Below, piece after piece: positions 43,159-51,518 of a stretch of 64,000 nucleotides of DNA. The position numbers and the translations under genes are program-made. This DNA comes from CAWGJF01 sp963822905 (GTDB taxonomy: Bacteria > Bacteroidota > Ignavibacteria > Ignavibacteriales > Ignavibacteriaceae), in the NCBI GenBank assembly GCA_963822905.1, contig CAWGJF010000001.1:1860001-1924000 (forward strand). Direction: 5' to 3'. How positions within the stretch are numbered: position 1 is the stretch's first letter; the number at the start of each line of letters is the position of its first letter. The notes beneath the pieces are model-generated. The model ran no database searches. It was not told where the DNA came from and saw nothing but the letters and a program-made list of their open reading frames with translations.

Positions 43159-43617
43159 ATGGATTACCAGGAATATTTAGAGAAATATGTATCGTATGAT
43201 AGGATACTAGCAAGAAGATGCTGGGCTGCACTAATTGATTACGTTGTTTACTTCCTAATACTAATGCTTTATGGCTATATATTCGGTGATGTTCACGGGT
43301 GGGGTTTTAATGAAAATGGTGGTTTTAGTTTTAGAGTTAATCCTGGATTTTTCTCAACTGTCATTTTGTGGTTTATATATTTCCCCATTACTGAATCAAT
43401 TCTAGGTTACACATTAGGTAAAGGAGCTTTAGATCTAAAAGTTATTCCTCAAGATAGAAAAGATTTTCCTTTTGTTGTTAGTTTAAAACGCCATTTACTT
43501 GATCCAATAGATTTCGCTTTCTTCGGATTAGTCGGAATACTCTTAATTAAATTTAGTAAAGAGCATAAAAGATTAGGTGATCATTGGGCTAAATCATTAG
43601 TTGTAAAAGAAGAATAA
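43159..43617 (+). CDS. RDD-family membrane protein
   Basis: The 152-residue protein has three hydrophobic helices and the RDD pattern: ILARRCWAALIDYVVYFLILML with the Arg and Asp of helix 1, ITESILGYTLGKGALDLKVI in the middle, and KRHLLDPIDFAFFGLVGILLIKFSKEHKRLGDHWAKSLVV at the end, including the family R-L-G-D. RDD proteins are suspected transporters or ion-related membrane proteins, but no activity is settled. It follows the attC-like site by 16 bases. Confidence 0.82.
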   Translation: MDYQEYLEKYVSYDRILARRCWAALIDYVVYFLILMLYGYIFGDVHGWGFNENGGFSFRVNPGFFSTVILWFIYFPITESILGYTLGKGALDLKVIPQDRKDFPFVVSLKRHLLDPIDFAFFGLVGILLIKFSKEHKRLGDHWAKSLVVKEE

Positions 43618-44027
43618 TTTAAAGCTTTTAAAGCATAAATATTAAAATTTTGTCTAACGAACTCCGCAAATAGAGCAGCGAAAAAGCTAAAAAGCAGTTC
43701 TATGCAAAGAGTTTGATGCATTCTTAGTATTTTTTGTCTAAGAATGTCTATCTTTACCGCATCCAAATAATAATAAATAACCCACGTTTTGAGAACAACT
43801 CTTAAATTTATAATCGCTTAATATTAGCCCGGTAACCACAGGCTAATAATTCTTTGGTTTGGGTAATCCTACCTGAACGTGTTTCCAATTAATCTATTCA
43901 TTCGTGTGTTGCTTTTGAAAGCAACTGCATTTGTTATTGCTGTTTTTGGCAATCTCACAATTCAAAAACTGCAGCTGCACGAATGACCTTCAAAAAATTG
44001 AAAAGAATATTAAGCAGGATTATAAAT
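43618..44027. other. Gene-poor stretch with degenerate inverted repeats
   Basis: No convincing gene is present in this 410-base gap. GTCTAAC near 43654 fits the attC left-box consensus and continues CGAACTC, which can pair with GAGTTTG near 43707, but no matching GTTRRRY right box is found, so any attC here is decayed. Two further inverted pairs are seen: ATTCTTAG/CTAAGAAT around 43719-43745 and ATTAGCC/GGCTAAT around 43826-43849. The DUF1062 promoter should lie to the right. Confidence 0.45.
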
Positions 44028-44690
44028 ATGAGAGAAGAATTTATTTGGGAGGTAATGGCTAAAAACACGCCTCTTATAAAAAGAAAATGTAATCATTGTG
44101 ACAGCGACAGGTTTTATTGCAGTGAAAAATTCAGAATGAATGCTCAGAAAAAATACATTGATGTATGGCTGATTTACAAATGCAATAAATGTGACAGTAC
44201 ATATAATATGACAATATTTTCCCGGACCAAACCGGAAATGATCAACAAAGATTTGTTTAATAAATTTTTAGAAAACAATAAAGAGTTAGCCTGGAAGTAT
44301 GCATTCTCCCGTGAAGCAAGTAGAAAAAATAATGTCGAATTAGATTTTGGCAGCGTCGAATATGATATACAGCATGATAATTTATCGGTAGAGGATATTC
44401 TGAATTTCGAAAATGAGTTTGTAACATTTAAAATTAAATATCCTTTTGATTTTAATCTTAAATTAACATCAGTAATCAGAATATGTTTAAATCTTTCAGC
44501 AAATAAATTAAATGAATTAATTGAAGCGGAAGTTATATCTGTTCAGGAAAAACAATTACAAAAGAAACGCAAGGTCAAAAACGGGGATATCGTACAAATA
44601 GACAAAGAGAGATTAAGAAGTATATATCGTACATGGCTTTGTCCAAAAATCATAATAGCGATTAGTTGTTGTCAGGAATTTTTTAGGTAG
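44028..44690 (+). CDS. DUF1062-family zinc-ribbon protein
   Basis: I choose ATG 44028 because AGCAGGA lies 8 bases upstream and DUF1062 proteins begin close to the W-E-V motif; ATG 43983 is a longer option. The 220 residues show FIWEVMAKNTPLIKRKCNHC, FYCSEKFRMNAQKKYIDVWLIYKCNKCDSTYN and NNKELAWKYAF. Two CxxC pairs (CNHC and CNKC) suggest a zinc ribbon. The C-terminal part has a region that could bind nucleic acid (VQEKQLQKKRKVKNGD). Function is unknown. The tract around it is accessory. Confidence 0.8.
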   Translation: MREEFIWEVMAKNTPLIKRKCNHCDSDRFYCSEKFRMNAQKKYIDVWLIYKCNKCDSTYNMTIFSRTKPEMINKDLFNKFLENNKELAWKYAFSREASRKNNVELDFGSVEYDIQHDNLSVEDILNFENEFVTFKIKYPFDFNLKLTSVIRICLNLSANKLNELIEAEVISVQEKQLQKKRKVKNGDIVQIDKERLRSIYRTWLCPKIIIAISCCQEFFR

Positions 44691-44775
44691 TTTAAATATG
44701 TATATATTCGTATATTAATTATATATCAAATAGAACAATAATAAACCATTAGTTTAAATATGCGCGATTTCATAT

Positions 44776-45540
44776 ATGAATGATAAATCAAAACAGACAA
44801 AATTAAACCAATTGATAAGCAGTTGGCCAAAAGGAACATTAAAAACAGTAAAAGAATTGGAAGCTAGAGGCTATACGCCCCAGTTATTAAAAGTATATAC
44901 TAATTCCAACTGGATAGAATTGTTTATGAGGGGAATGTATAAATTATATAATGATAAAGTTAACTGGCAGGGTGCATTGTATGCAATACAGCAAAGGACA
45001 AGTACAACCTTGCATGCCGGTGGTAAAACAGCACTGGCAATAAAAGGATATGGACACTATATAAGTCAAAAAGAATCAAATGTATTTCTATTCAGTGCCA
45101 GGAATGAAAGCATACAGAATTGGATAAAAAAATTCGAAGAGATCAGAATACTCAAAAACGAAATATTTGATTATACAAAAGAGGAAAGTTTTACAGTTTT
45201 CAATGTTGGAAGTTTCAGCATCAAAATATCTTCACCTGAATTAGCTGCAATGGAGTTATTGTACCTTGTACCTGCAGCACAATCATTTGATGAATCTTTA
45301 AAAATAACCGAAGGACTAACAACTCTTAGGCCGAAACTTGTTCAAAGTCTTCTTGAAGATTGTAATTCAGTAAAAGTAAAGAGGCTATTTCTTTTCATGG
45401 CAGAAAAACATGATCATGCATGGTTAAATGAACTGGATATAGCAAGGATAAATCTGGGTAGTGGAAAAAGGGTTATAGTAGAGGAGGGGACACTGGATAA
45501 GAAATATAATATTACAGTTCCGAAAGATTATGCCGGATAA
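44776..45540 (+). CDS. AbiEi-type antitoxin of a type IV toxin-antitoxin pair
   Basis: The 254-residue protein has an N-terminal winged-helix part (LNQLISSWPKGTLKTVKELEARGYTPQLLKVYTNSNWIELFMRGMYKLYNDKVNW) and the AbiEi body (LHAGGKTALAIKGYGHYIS, FNVGSFSIKISSPELAAMELLYLVP). In known AbiE systems AbiEi represses the operon and neutralises AbiEii without direct contact. The gene overlaps the toxin gene by 11 bases, which supports pairing. The organism's own phage-defence use is inferred. Confidence 0.88.
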   Translation: MNDKSKQTKLNQLISSWPKGTLKTVKELEARGYTPQLLKVYTNSNWIELFMRGMYKLYNDKVNWQGALYAIQQRTSTTLHAGGKTALAIKGYGHYISQKESNVFLFSARNESIQNWIKKFEEIRILKNEIFDYTKEESFTVFNVGSFSIKISSPELAAMELLYLVPAAQSFDESLKITEGLTTLRPKLVQSLLEDCNSVKVKRLFLFMAEKHDHAWLNELDIARINLGSGKRVIVEEGTLDKKYNITVPKDYAG

Positions 45541-46447
45541 TATTTATCGGAAACAAGCTGAACAATTACTACGTATTTTACCTTCCGTAATGCGTGAGGA
45601 TGTATTTGCTCTTAAGGGAGGAACGGCAATCAATTTCTTCTGGCGGGATTATCCAAGACTATCGGTTGACATCGATTTAACATATCTTCCAATCAATGAG
45701 CGGGATATATCTTTGAAGGATATTAGTGACCGGCTTGCAGGCATTGAAACAAGGATACAAAGAATTATACCTACGGTCAGCATACAGCAGAAGCTTGAAA
45801 AGGAGACACGGTCAATAGTCGGCCTTTTGGTAAGAGAACAAGATGCTACTGTAAAAATAGAGGCAAATTACAATTTAAGAGGCAGTGTTTATTCTACGGC
45901 AGAAAGGAAACTTGTTAATAAAGCTGTAAAAGAATTTGAGTTATCAATGACAGTTAGAACATTGTCTTTTGAAGACCTGTATGGTGGAAAGATCGTAGCA
46001 GCATTAGATCGCCAGCATCCACGGGATCTGTTTGATGTGAAACTGCTGCTTGAGAATGAAGGATTTACCGACAAGGTTCGAAAAGCGTTTATTGTTTATT
46101 TAATTAGTCATAATAGATCGCTGATGGAAATTCTTAATCCTGGATTACAAGATATAAAATCTATATTTGAGAGTGATTTTGTTGGTATGACATCAATGAA
46201 TGTAAAGTTAGATGAACTTTTAAACGCTAGAACCGGCTTGATAAGAATGCTCAAAGAGTCATTAACTGAAGCTGAGAAGAAGTTTTTGCTTTCGTGGAAA
46301 AGTAAAAAACCTGAATGGAAGCTGTTAGGAATTGAAGGTATAAAGAATATGCCAGGTGTCAGGCGGAGATTGATGAACCTTGAGAGATTGGATCCTGAGA
46401 AACATAAAGTTGCCTACCACAAATTGGAAAAGTATCTGAATAGCTAA
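45530..46447 (+). CDS. AbiEii-type nucleotidyltransferase toxin
   Basis: The 305 residues have the AbiEii/DNA polymerase beta-like nucleotidyltransferase signature: FALKGGTAINFFWRDYPRLSVDIDLTYL holds the GG and D-x-D catalytic residues (about residues 24-45), and the later TVRTLSFEDLYGGKIVAALDRQHPRDLFDVKLLLENEGF is the family's second conserved block. AbiEii toxins bind GTP and cause reversible growth arrest, giving abortive phage infection when the antitoxin fails. The helical C-terminal half is typical. Start ATG 45530 lies inside the antitoxin gene. Confidence 0.9.
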   Translation: MPDNIYRKQAEQLLRILPSVMREDVFALKGGTAINFFWRDYPRLSVDIDLTYLPINERDISLKDISDRLAGIETRIQRIIPTVSIQQKLEKETRSIVGLLVREQDATVKIEANYNLRGSVYSTAERKLVNKAVKEFELSMTVRTLSFEDLYGGKIVAALDRQHPRDLFDVKLLLENEGFTDKVRKAFIVYLISHNRSLMEILNPGLQDIKSIFESDFVGMTSMNVKLDELLNARTGLIRMLKESLTEAEKKFLLSWKSKKPEWKLLGIEGIKNMPGVRRRLMNLERLDPEKHKVAYHKLEKYLNS

Positions 46448-46583
46448 TTATGTCTAAAAGGACTTATAAAAGTCTCATCACTTGGTAAAAACAGATGGGA
46501 TTTTATATTATTTGGTTTGAAAGAGAAATAATTAGAAGCTTAAAAATGAACTATTTAAGAAGTATTCAATGTTATTAAAAAAA

Positions 46584-46670
46584 TGGTGGGGGAGGCAGGA
46601 TTCGTCCCGCCTTTGGCGGGATAACTCCTACGACGGTTTAACACCCCGCCACGGCGGGGTCAGCCACTCA
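46584..46670 (-). pseudogene. Degenerate tRNA-Ser copy with GC-rich palindromes
   Basis: On the minus strand this reads TGAGTGGCTG (D-arm side), an 18-base palindrome, a GTTAAACCGTCGTAGG stretch shared with the intact tRNA's anticodon and variable arms, a second palindrome and a T-arm/acceptor-like 3' end with CCA. The palindromes are ACCCCGCC-AC-GGCGGGGT (46643-46660) and CCCGCC-TTT-GGCGGG (46606-46620). The 5' acceptor half and the GCT anticodon are missing, so it cannot be a working tRNA. Confidence 0.7.
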
Positions 46671-46910
46671 AGTATTTACTAATTTCTTAAAAGCATTTCC
46701 ACTTTTATAAGATTTAATTTGTAATTCTCTTTTATAAGCTTCAGATTTAGTGTTGAAACTTTCAGTATAGGCAATTTTCCAGGGAAGATATCGTTTAGTT
46801 GATTTAACAAGACCGGCATTATGCTCGACCAATCTTTTTTGTAAATCAGAAGTATGACCAATATAGTAATGATTGGAGTTAATAGATTTGAGAATATAAA
46901 CGTAGAACAT
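46668..46910 (-). CDS. GIY-YIG nuclease-family protein beside tRNA-Ser
   Basis: The 80-residue protein matches the small GIY-YIG domain: MFYVYILKSINSNHYYIGHTSDLQKRLVEHNAGLV, with YVYIL and YYIG as the catalytic Tyr pair, the Arg in QKRL and E in SEAYKRELQIKSYKSG. Such short proteins are widespread and often lie next to tRNA-Ser genes in Bacteroidota relatives. Its stop codon is the TGA of the TGAGTGGCTG tRNA fragment, so the gene end and the degenerate tRNA copy are joined. It may be, or derive from, a homing-type element. Confidence 0.8.
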   Translation of the reverse strand: MFYVYILKSINSNHYYIGHTSDLQKRLVEHNAGLVKSTKRYLPWKIAYTESFNTKSEAYKRELQIKSYKSGNAFKKLVNT

Positions 46911-46918
46911 AAAAATAG

Positions 46919-47010
<92 letters not shown>

Positions 47011-47042
47011 AAACTGAAAAAAATCAAAAATAAAAAAAAGAA

Positions 47043-47101
47043 CTAACTACGACAGTTTAGCATCTCCGCCACGGCGGGGTCAGCCACTCACCCACCTCTC
47101 C
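47043..47101 (-). pseudogene. Truncated tRNA-Ser copy (5' part only)
   Basis: From 47101 leftwards the minus strand repeats the first 22 bases of the intact tRNA-Ser (acceptor and D-arm), then inserts a palindrome (CCGCC-GT-GGCGG) and continues with a GCTAAACTGTCGTAG anticodon-arm remnant before ending. The T-arm and 3' acceptor strand are missing. It is about 90 bases from the intact gene. Confidence 0.7.
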
Positions 47102-47172
47102 GTGCTGAAAAATTAGCGTAGCAAAGATAAAGGTTTATATCAAATAATAAAACAAAACTATTGCTCTCTTTG

Positions 47173-48051
47173 TTATCCTTTAAGCTTTTTAATAAAAATC
47201 GTTATTATAAAAATTATAAATGCAATTACAACAGCCATTGGTCCGCTTGAAAAATCATATTTAAATGCCAAGAAAATAGAAACAGGTGGAACAATTCCAC
47301 CAACAATTACTGCTACCAGGAAAACATTTGATACTTTTTTTGCCACTAGTAAACCAATTGAAGCCGGAATAATTAAATAAGCAAATGTGAATACATCTCC
47401 GACAAAACGAGTTGTTAATGAAATTCCCATTCCCACAATAATATAGAAAAACAGAAGCCATAATCTTGAATTAATTCCGTGAGCACTAGCCGACTCTGCA
47501 TCAAACGTAACAAACTTTAACTGTTTCTGGAATACTGTAAACACAATTAAAGTGAAAAGAAAAATTCCACCAAGAGTGAAAAACTGAGACTGCCCGATGA
47601 ATAAAATATCTCCTTTTAAAATTGATTCAACTTCCGAAACTTCTGCTATTGGGCTTTTCTGAATGAACATTATTCTCAACGCTACTGCAACTACGAAAAT
47701 AATTCCGAGTATTCCATCCTGTGTTAAAAATTTTTGCTGATAAGTTTGAGAAAAGATCAAGACAACTAACACAGCAAATAAAAGCGAGAAAAATGCTGGT
47801 TCAAAATTATGGAGAATTGAATGTTCAGTTATGGTAATTCCAAGTAATGATGAAACAATTCCTTCAATATTAATTAAATGCAGGAATGAAAACGCAACAC
47901 CGGCAACTGAAACCTGGGTAAGTGTTGCTCCAAGAAATACTACTCTTTGGGAGACGACAAATGTTCCAAGAAATCCGCAAATCATTCCTGCCAGAATGCT
48001 GCCTAAAATTGCATACGGGAAAAGCTGAAGTAATTGGTTTACAGTTTCCAA
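47173..48051 (-). CDS. Metal ABC transporter permease (ZnuB/MntB type)
   Basis: This 292-residue protein has eight to nine helices and ABC-3 family blocks: GSILAGMICGFLGTFVVSQRVVFLGATLTQVSVAGVAFSF at the start, a middle segment VTFDAESASAHGINSRLWLLFFYIIVGMGI, and RFVGDVFTFAYLIIPASIGLLVAKKVSNVF near the end. It is the inner-membrane channel for Zn2+ or Mn2+. It is 2 bases after the ATPase gene. The order on this strand is small protein, porin-like, binding protein, ATPase, permease. Confidence 0.92.
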   Translation of the reverse strand: METVNQLLQLFPYAILGSILAGMICGFLGTFVVSQRVVFLGATLTQVSVAGVAFSFLHLINIEGIVSSLLGITITEHSILHNFEPAFFSLLFAVLVVLIFSQTYQQKFLTQDGILGIIFVVAVALRIMFIQKSPIAEVSEVESILKGDILFIGQSQFFTLGGIFLFTLIVFTVFQKQLKFVTFDAESASAHGINSRLWLLFFYIIVGMGISLTTRFVGDVFTFAYLIIPASIGLLVAKKVSNVFLVAVIVGGIVPPVSIFLAFKYDFSSGPMAVVIAFIIFIITIFIKKLKG

Positions 48052-48053
48052 AT

Positions 48054-48803
48054 TTAATTCCTGTGTTTTGAAGTTATAATATATTCACCATTAATTTGGT
48101 TAACATGAAATTCTGATGAGTAAGTTTTTTGAAGGTTTTCCTCAGAAAGAACTTGTTCAATAGGACCAAACTGGAAAAAATTTTTATCCATCAGAATTAA
48201 TCTTTTTACGCCGTTTGCAACGTCGCTCAACAAATGACTTACTAAAAGAATTGTAAGCCTATCCTGATCATGCAATTTTGAAATAAGATCGAGCAAAGAA
48301 TAATGTGATGGTGTATCCATTCCGTTGGTTGGTTCATCAAGAATAAGAATGCCTGGTTCAACTGCCAGTGCACGCGCAATTAGAGTTCTTTGTCTTTGTC
48401 CGCCGGAAAGACTGTTATAATTAAAATTACTCAGATGCTGAATTCCAACGTGCTCAAGGCTCGAGTTTACAACATCATGATCTTTCTTAGTTGGTTTACC
48501 GAAAACTCCCATCAACGAATATCTGCCCATCATTACAACATCATAAACAGTGTAGGGGAGTAGTGGTTGAACGGTATCACGCTGAGGCACATATCCAAAT
48601 CTATGTGAATTTTTTTGAATTGTTCCTGAAAGCGGTTTCAAATTGCCTAATAAAGTTTTTAGAAATGTTGTTTTGCCCGCCCCGTTTGGACCGACAATTC
48701 CGATAAAATCATTTTCACTAATTGAAACATTTATATTTTCAATAATTTTCTTTTTACCGTAACCAATAGTCACATCAATAAATTTCAATATTTCTTTTTC
48801 CAT
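48054..48803 (-). CDS. Metal ABC transporter ATP-binding protein (ZnuC type)
   Basis: The 249 residues have Walker A GPNGAGKTT near residue 38, the Q-loop in FGYVPQRDTVQPLLPYTVYDVVMMGRY, signature LSGGQRQRTLIARALAVEP, Walker B ILILDEPTNGMD and the switch His in LLVSHLL. The Q-loop region with VYDVVMMGRY is typical of the Zn/Mn subgroup. It powers import through the adjacent permease. Confidence 0.93.
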   Translation of the reverse strand: MEKEILKFIDVTIGYGKKKIIENINVSISENDFIGIVGPNGAGKTTFLKTLLGNLKPLSGTIQKNSHRFGYVPQRDTVQPLLPYTVYDVVMMGRYSLMGVFGKPTKKDHDVVNSSLEHVGIQHLSNFNYNSLSGGQRQRTLIARALAVEPGILILDEPTNGMDTPSHYSLLDLISKLHDQDRLTILLVSHLLSDVANGVKRLILMDKNFFQFGPIEQVLSEENLQKTYSSEFHVNQINGEYIITSKHRN

Positions 48804-48832
48804 TTTATTCCTGATGAAATTAATTCCGATTT

Positions 48833-49708
48833 CTAATTATTATTTACTATCTGATCAACTATGTAATCCATCATCTTGAAGTAACTATCAATTCCTTCAT
48901 TTCCGAATAATCCAACGGGGACTTTTAAAACCTTTACTCCAGTAATTTGAGCAATCTGGTTTGGCGCTGCGACGCTATAATAATTTTCCATTACGATAGT
49001 TTTTACACCAGCTTTTTTTACCAGGTTAATTACTTCAGCATTGTGAGACGGAGTTGGAGGAATTCCAGGTTTTGGTTCAACGTAACCGGCTATTTTAATA
49101 CCGTACTGTTCTGCAAAGTAAACCCAGCTAGAGTGAAAAAATACAATTGGTATGTCCTTAACTTTTATCATCTTATTTCCCCATTCTGTAATTTTTGCAT
49201 CGAGTAATTTTATATAGTCATTATAATTTTTTTCATAGTAGGATGTATTTTCCGGATCTTGTGTTACCAATGCATCAAAAACTTCTTTCGCCATAATTTT
49301 TACATCTAACGGATCAAGATAATAATGTGGATTACCATACGGGTGAACATCGCCATATCGGGCATCCATTTTAGTTGTCGGTACTTCTTTCTTATCTATT
49401 TCCTGTGAAAGATCAATAACCTGGATATTTGTATTTCGTGAACCATCAATTAGTTGAGGAAGCCATTTTTCAAGATCAAGCCCGACTTTAAATACCAGAT
49501 CAGCATTACGCAGCTTAAGCATATAGCTGGGCATTACTTCAAGAAAATGAGGATCCTGGTTACCGCGGCAAAGATAGTCTACATCCACTTTATCTTTGCC
49601 GATGTTCTTTACAAGATCATAGATTATTGTGATAGTTGTAACAGCTTTTACATTTGCAAAACTAAGACTACTGCAAATAATTAAAATTGAGATTAATAAT
49701 TTTTTCAT
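48833..49708 (-). CDS. Metal ABC transporter substrate-binding protein (ZnuA/TroA type)
   Basis: The 291-residue protein starts with a signal peptide (MKKLLISILIICSSLSFANVKA). Metal-site residues are seen in GNQDPHFLEVMPSYMLKLRNAD (first His), HPYGNPHYYLDP (second), FHSSWVYFAEQYGIKIAGYVEPKPGIPPTPSH (third His and others) and VKTIVMENYYS. There is no long His-rich loop of the kind found in many ZnuA proteins, so Zn2+ versus Mn2+ cannot be decided. It captures metal in the periplasm. Confidence 0.92.
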   Translation of the reverse strand: MKKLLISILIICSSLSFANVKAVTTITIIYDLVKNIGKDKVDVDYLCRGNQDPHFLEVMPSYMLKLRNADLVFKVGLDLEKWLPQLIDGSRNTNIQVIDLSQEIDKKEVPTTKMDARYGDVHPYGNPHYYLDPLDVKIMAKEVFDALVTQDPENTSYYEKNYNDYIKLLDAKITEWGNKMIKVKDIPIVFFHSSWVYFAEQYGIKIAGYVEPKPGIPPTPSHNAEVINLVKKAGVKTIVMENYYSVAAPNQIAQITGVKVLKVPVGLFGNEGIDSYFKMMDYIVDQIVNNN

Positions 49709-49738
49709 TTTTTTACCTTTCTATAAATTCCTGTATAA

Positions 49739-50920
49739 TTAAAATGGGTGCGCTTTATGTGGACCGAGTGAAAATATCATCTGTAATGTTACAAGAGTTG
49801 AATTATCCCGCGATGTTCCATCTGCATAATGATAAAACAATTGTCCAACGTTTAGTCTGAACGCAAGAGTGTGCTCGATAGGATAATACCCAAACCAGGC
49901 AGTTAAACCCTGTGTGTTGTTCTGATCGTCATTAGATAAAGTATTGAAGCCCGGATCGTCACCAACAATCCCATCTGTGTAATCGTACTTTGCACCGAAG
50001 CTGTACATTTTATCGAATAGGTAATCAATGTAAATGAATGCGCCGTAAGTATTAATGTTCTGAATTTCCTGGATAGGTGAGTTGATTCCCGTACCCTCTT
50101 CACGCATAACATTACGATGATTAAGAATTCCTTCACCCTGAATTGTTAATGCAGTATAATCATCGGGACGATATTTATATTTGAAATCGAGACCAACATA
50201 AGTGTAGTTTAAAGATTTCTTTGAAAAAGTTGATGTTGTATCTCCGGTTGAATTGATATCCATCTTTGCGTGAACACCATAAGATCCGTTTAGACCGACA
50301 CCTAAATTGCTGTAATCACTTAGAGAAAAGAATGTCCCTAATCTTCCAACAAAGATCGGACTTCTGCCACGATGTTCAGCAATTGATTCCTGTGTGGGAT
50401 CAAAGACCTCATTTCCACCAATTGCATCTCCCTTGAAAATACCAAGATCCAGATTTGAATAAAATGATTCGGTGGGAAGAATAAAACTAAAATTAAAGCC
50501 GATGTCGTTAAATCCATCAGGGCTGAAATAAATTTGATGAAATAAAGGACGACCAACAAAAGACCAGGCATGCGGATGAACCATATTCAACTGACCAAAA
50601 CCTACAAGATATTTTCCGGCTTTTATTTGTGCATCTAACGGAAGACCTCTTACAATATTGGCATAAAGTTCTTCAACGGAAAATTCTCCTTCTTCATAAG
50701 AAATATTTCCCGCAGCTCTAGCGTAGGGATTTAGGTAACTTTCAACAAAAAGTTCCATCTCAGGCATTTCAAAATTTAGTTTGCCTTTTTCAGGAGATCC
50801 TTTTGTGAAATCCATTGTTGAATTAAAAGTTCCGATAAGACTGATATCGGGGTTCACATTTGATTGCGAATATGTAAAACCCGCACATATTATTATTAAT
50901 AATAAAGGAATTATTTTCAT
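49739..50920 (-). CDS. Outer-membrane porin-like beta-barrel protein in the metal-uptake operon
   Basis: The 393-residue product has a signal peptide (MKIIPLLLIIICAGFTYSQ) and a beta-rich body with alternating patterns (FNFSFILPTESFYSNLDLGIFKGDAIG, YTYVGLDFKYKYRPDDYTALTIQGEGIL, SFGAKYDYTDGIVG). It ends LVTLQMIFSLGPHKAHPF with a C-terminal Phe, as outer-membrane barrels do. The final HKAHPF and VHPHAW are His motifs that could contact metal. It begins the block read into the ABC importer genes, so it probably lets zinc or manganese cross the outer membrane. The family is not named here. Confidence 0.75.
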   Translation of the reverse strand: MKIIPLLLIIICAGFTYSQSNVNPDISLIGTFNSTMDFTKGSPEKGKLNFEMPEMELFVESYLNPYARAAGNISYEEGEFSVEELYANIVRGLPLDAQIKAGKYLVGFGQLNMVHPHAWSFVGRPLFHQIYFSPDGFNDIGFNFSFILPTESFYSNLDLGIFKGDAIGGNEVFDPTQESIAEHRGRSPIFVGRLGTFFSLSDYSNLGVGLNGSYGVHAKMDINSTGDTTSTFSKKSLNYTYVGLDFKYKYRPDDYTALTIQGEGILNHRNVMREEGTGINSPIQEIQNINTYGAFIYIDYLFDKMYSFGAKYDYTDGIVGDDPGFNTLSNDDQNNTQGLTAWFGYYPIEHTLAFRLNVGQLFYHYADGTSRDNSTLVTLQMIFSLGPHKAHPF

Positions 50921-50997
50921 TTAAATTTCCTTCTGTTGAATAAGTAAATTCAATCAATCAAATTCTTAAAATGATTGACTGCTTAACTAAAAACTAT

Positions 50998-51366
50998 TTA
51001 ACAGAAGAAGTAAGGGGGAGCTCTTAATTGATTGGCAGTTGCATGTTGAAGTTGTTCAACTCTCGCATTTTGGATTTCAATATATTGCAAGACGGGCAAT
51101 AAGCTAGAAAAAGAATATCCAAATATCTGTGTTTGAAAAGCAGTGTGAAGAGATTGAAAATTTGAATGAATAATGCAGACAAAACCGTCGAGATTATCAC
51201 CTGAATAAGGTGAATCATCTGACTGTGTGCTTTGGGAAAGAAGAATAGAATCGGTAGAAAAATTAATATGATGATAATGGAAAACAAACCCAACGGTAAC
51301 TGTAAGATAGAATGCCAGCAGAATTTTTGAGGCTATTTTTCGATATTTTTTATTTATTGTTTGCAT
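50998..51366 (-). CDS. Small His/Cys-containing membrane protein upstream of the metal operon
   Basis: The 122-residue protein has one N-terminal hydrophobic helix (KILLAFYLTVTVGFVFHYHHINF) with an HYHH cluster at its end, a Cys-x-x-His-like spot in FVCIIHSNFQSLHTAF, and a C-terminal QLRAPPYFFC. The short length, one helix, His pattern and ...LRAPP ending resemble the DUF2946-type proteins found in metal gene clusters, but the match is by eye. It is 77 bases upstream of the porin-like gene, in the same direction. A role in metal handling is inference. Confidence 0.6.
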   Translation of the reverse strand: MQTINKKYRKIASKILLAFYLTVTVGFVFHYHHINFSTDSILLSQSTQSDDSPYSGDNLDGFVCIIHSNFQSLHTAFQTQIFGYSFSSLLPVLQYIEIQNARVEQLQHATANQLRAPPYFFC

Positions 51367-51518
51367 TAATTATGAACAAAAATGAAACTTTTATATTTCT
51401 AAATCAAGCACAATCATCAACTATTTTTCATTTTAAATTACAGGCTTTAAAGTTCTTTGCTTATCAAATCATCTTTTGATAGATTGAAGAACCGAATTTT
51501 TAATCATTTTCAACGTTT

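Noticed and set aside
10188..46447. A defence island linking the DNA methyltransferase and AbiE
   Set aside because: They are about 34 kb apart with mostly housekeeping genes between, and no restriction gene is present.
46584..46670. Functional second tRNA-Ser
   Set aside because: The GCT anticodon and the 5' acceptor half are missing and palindromes disrupt the fold.
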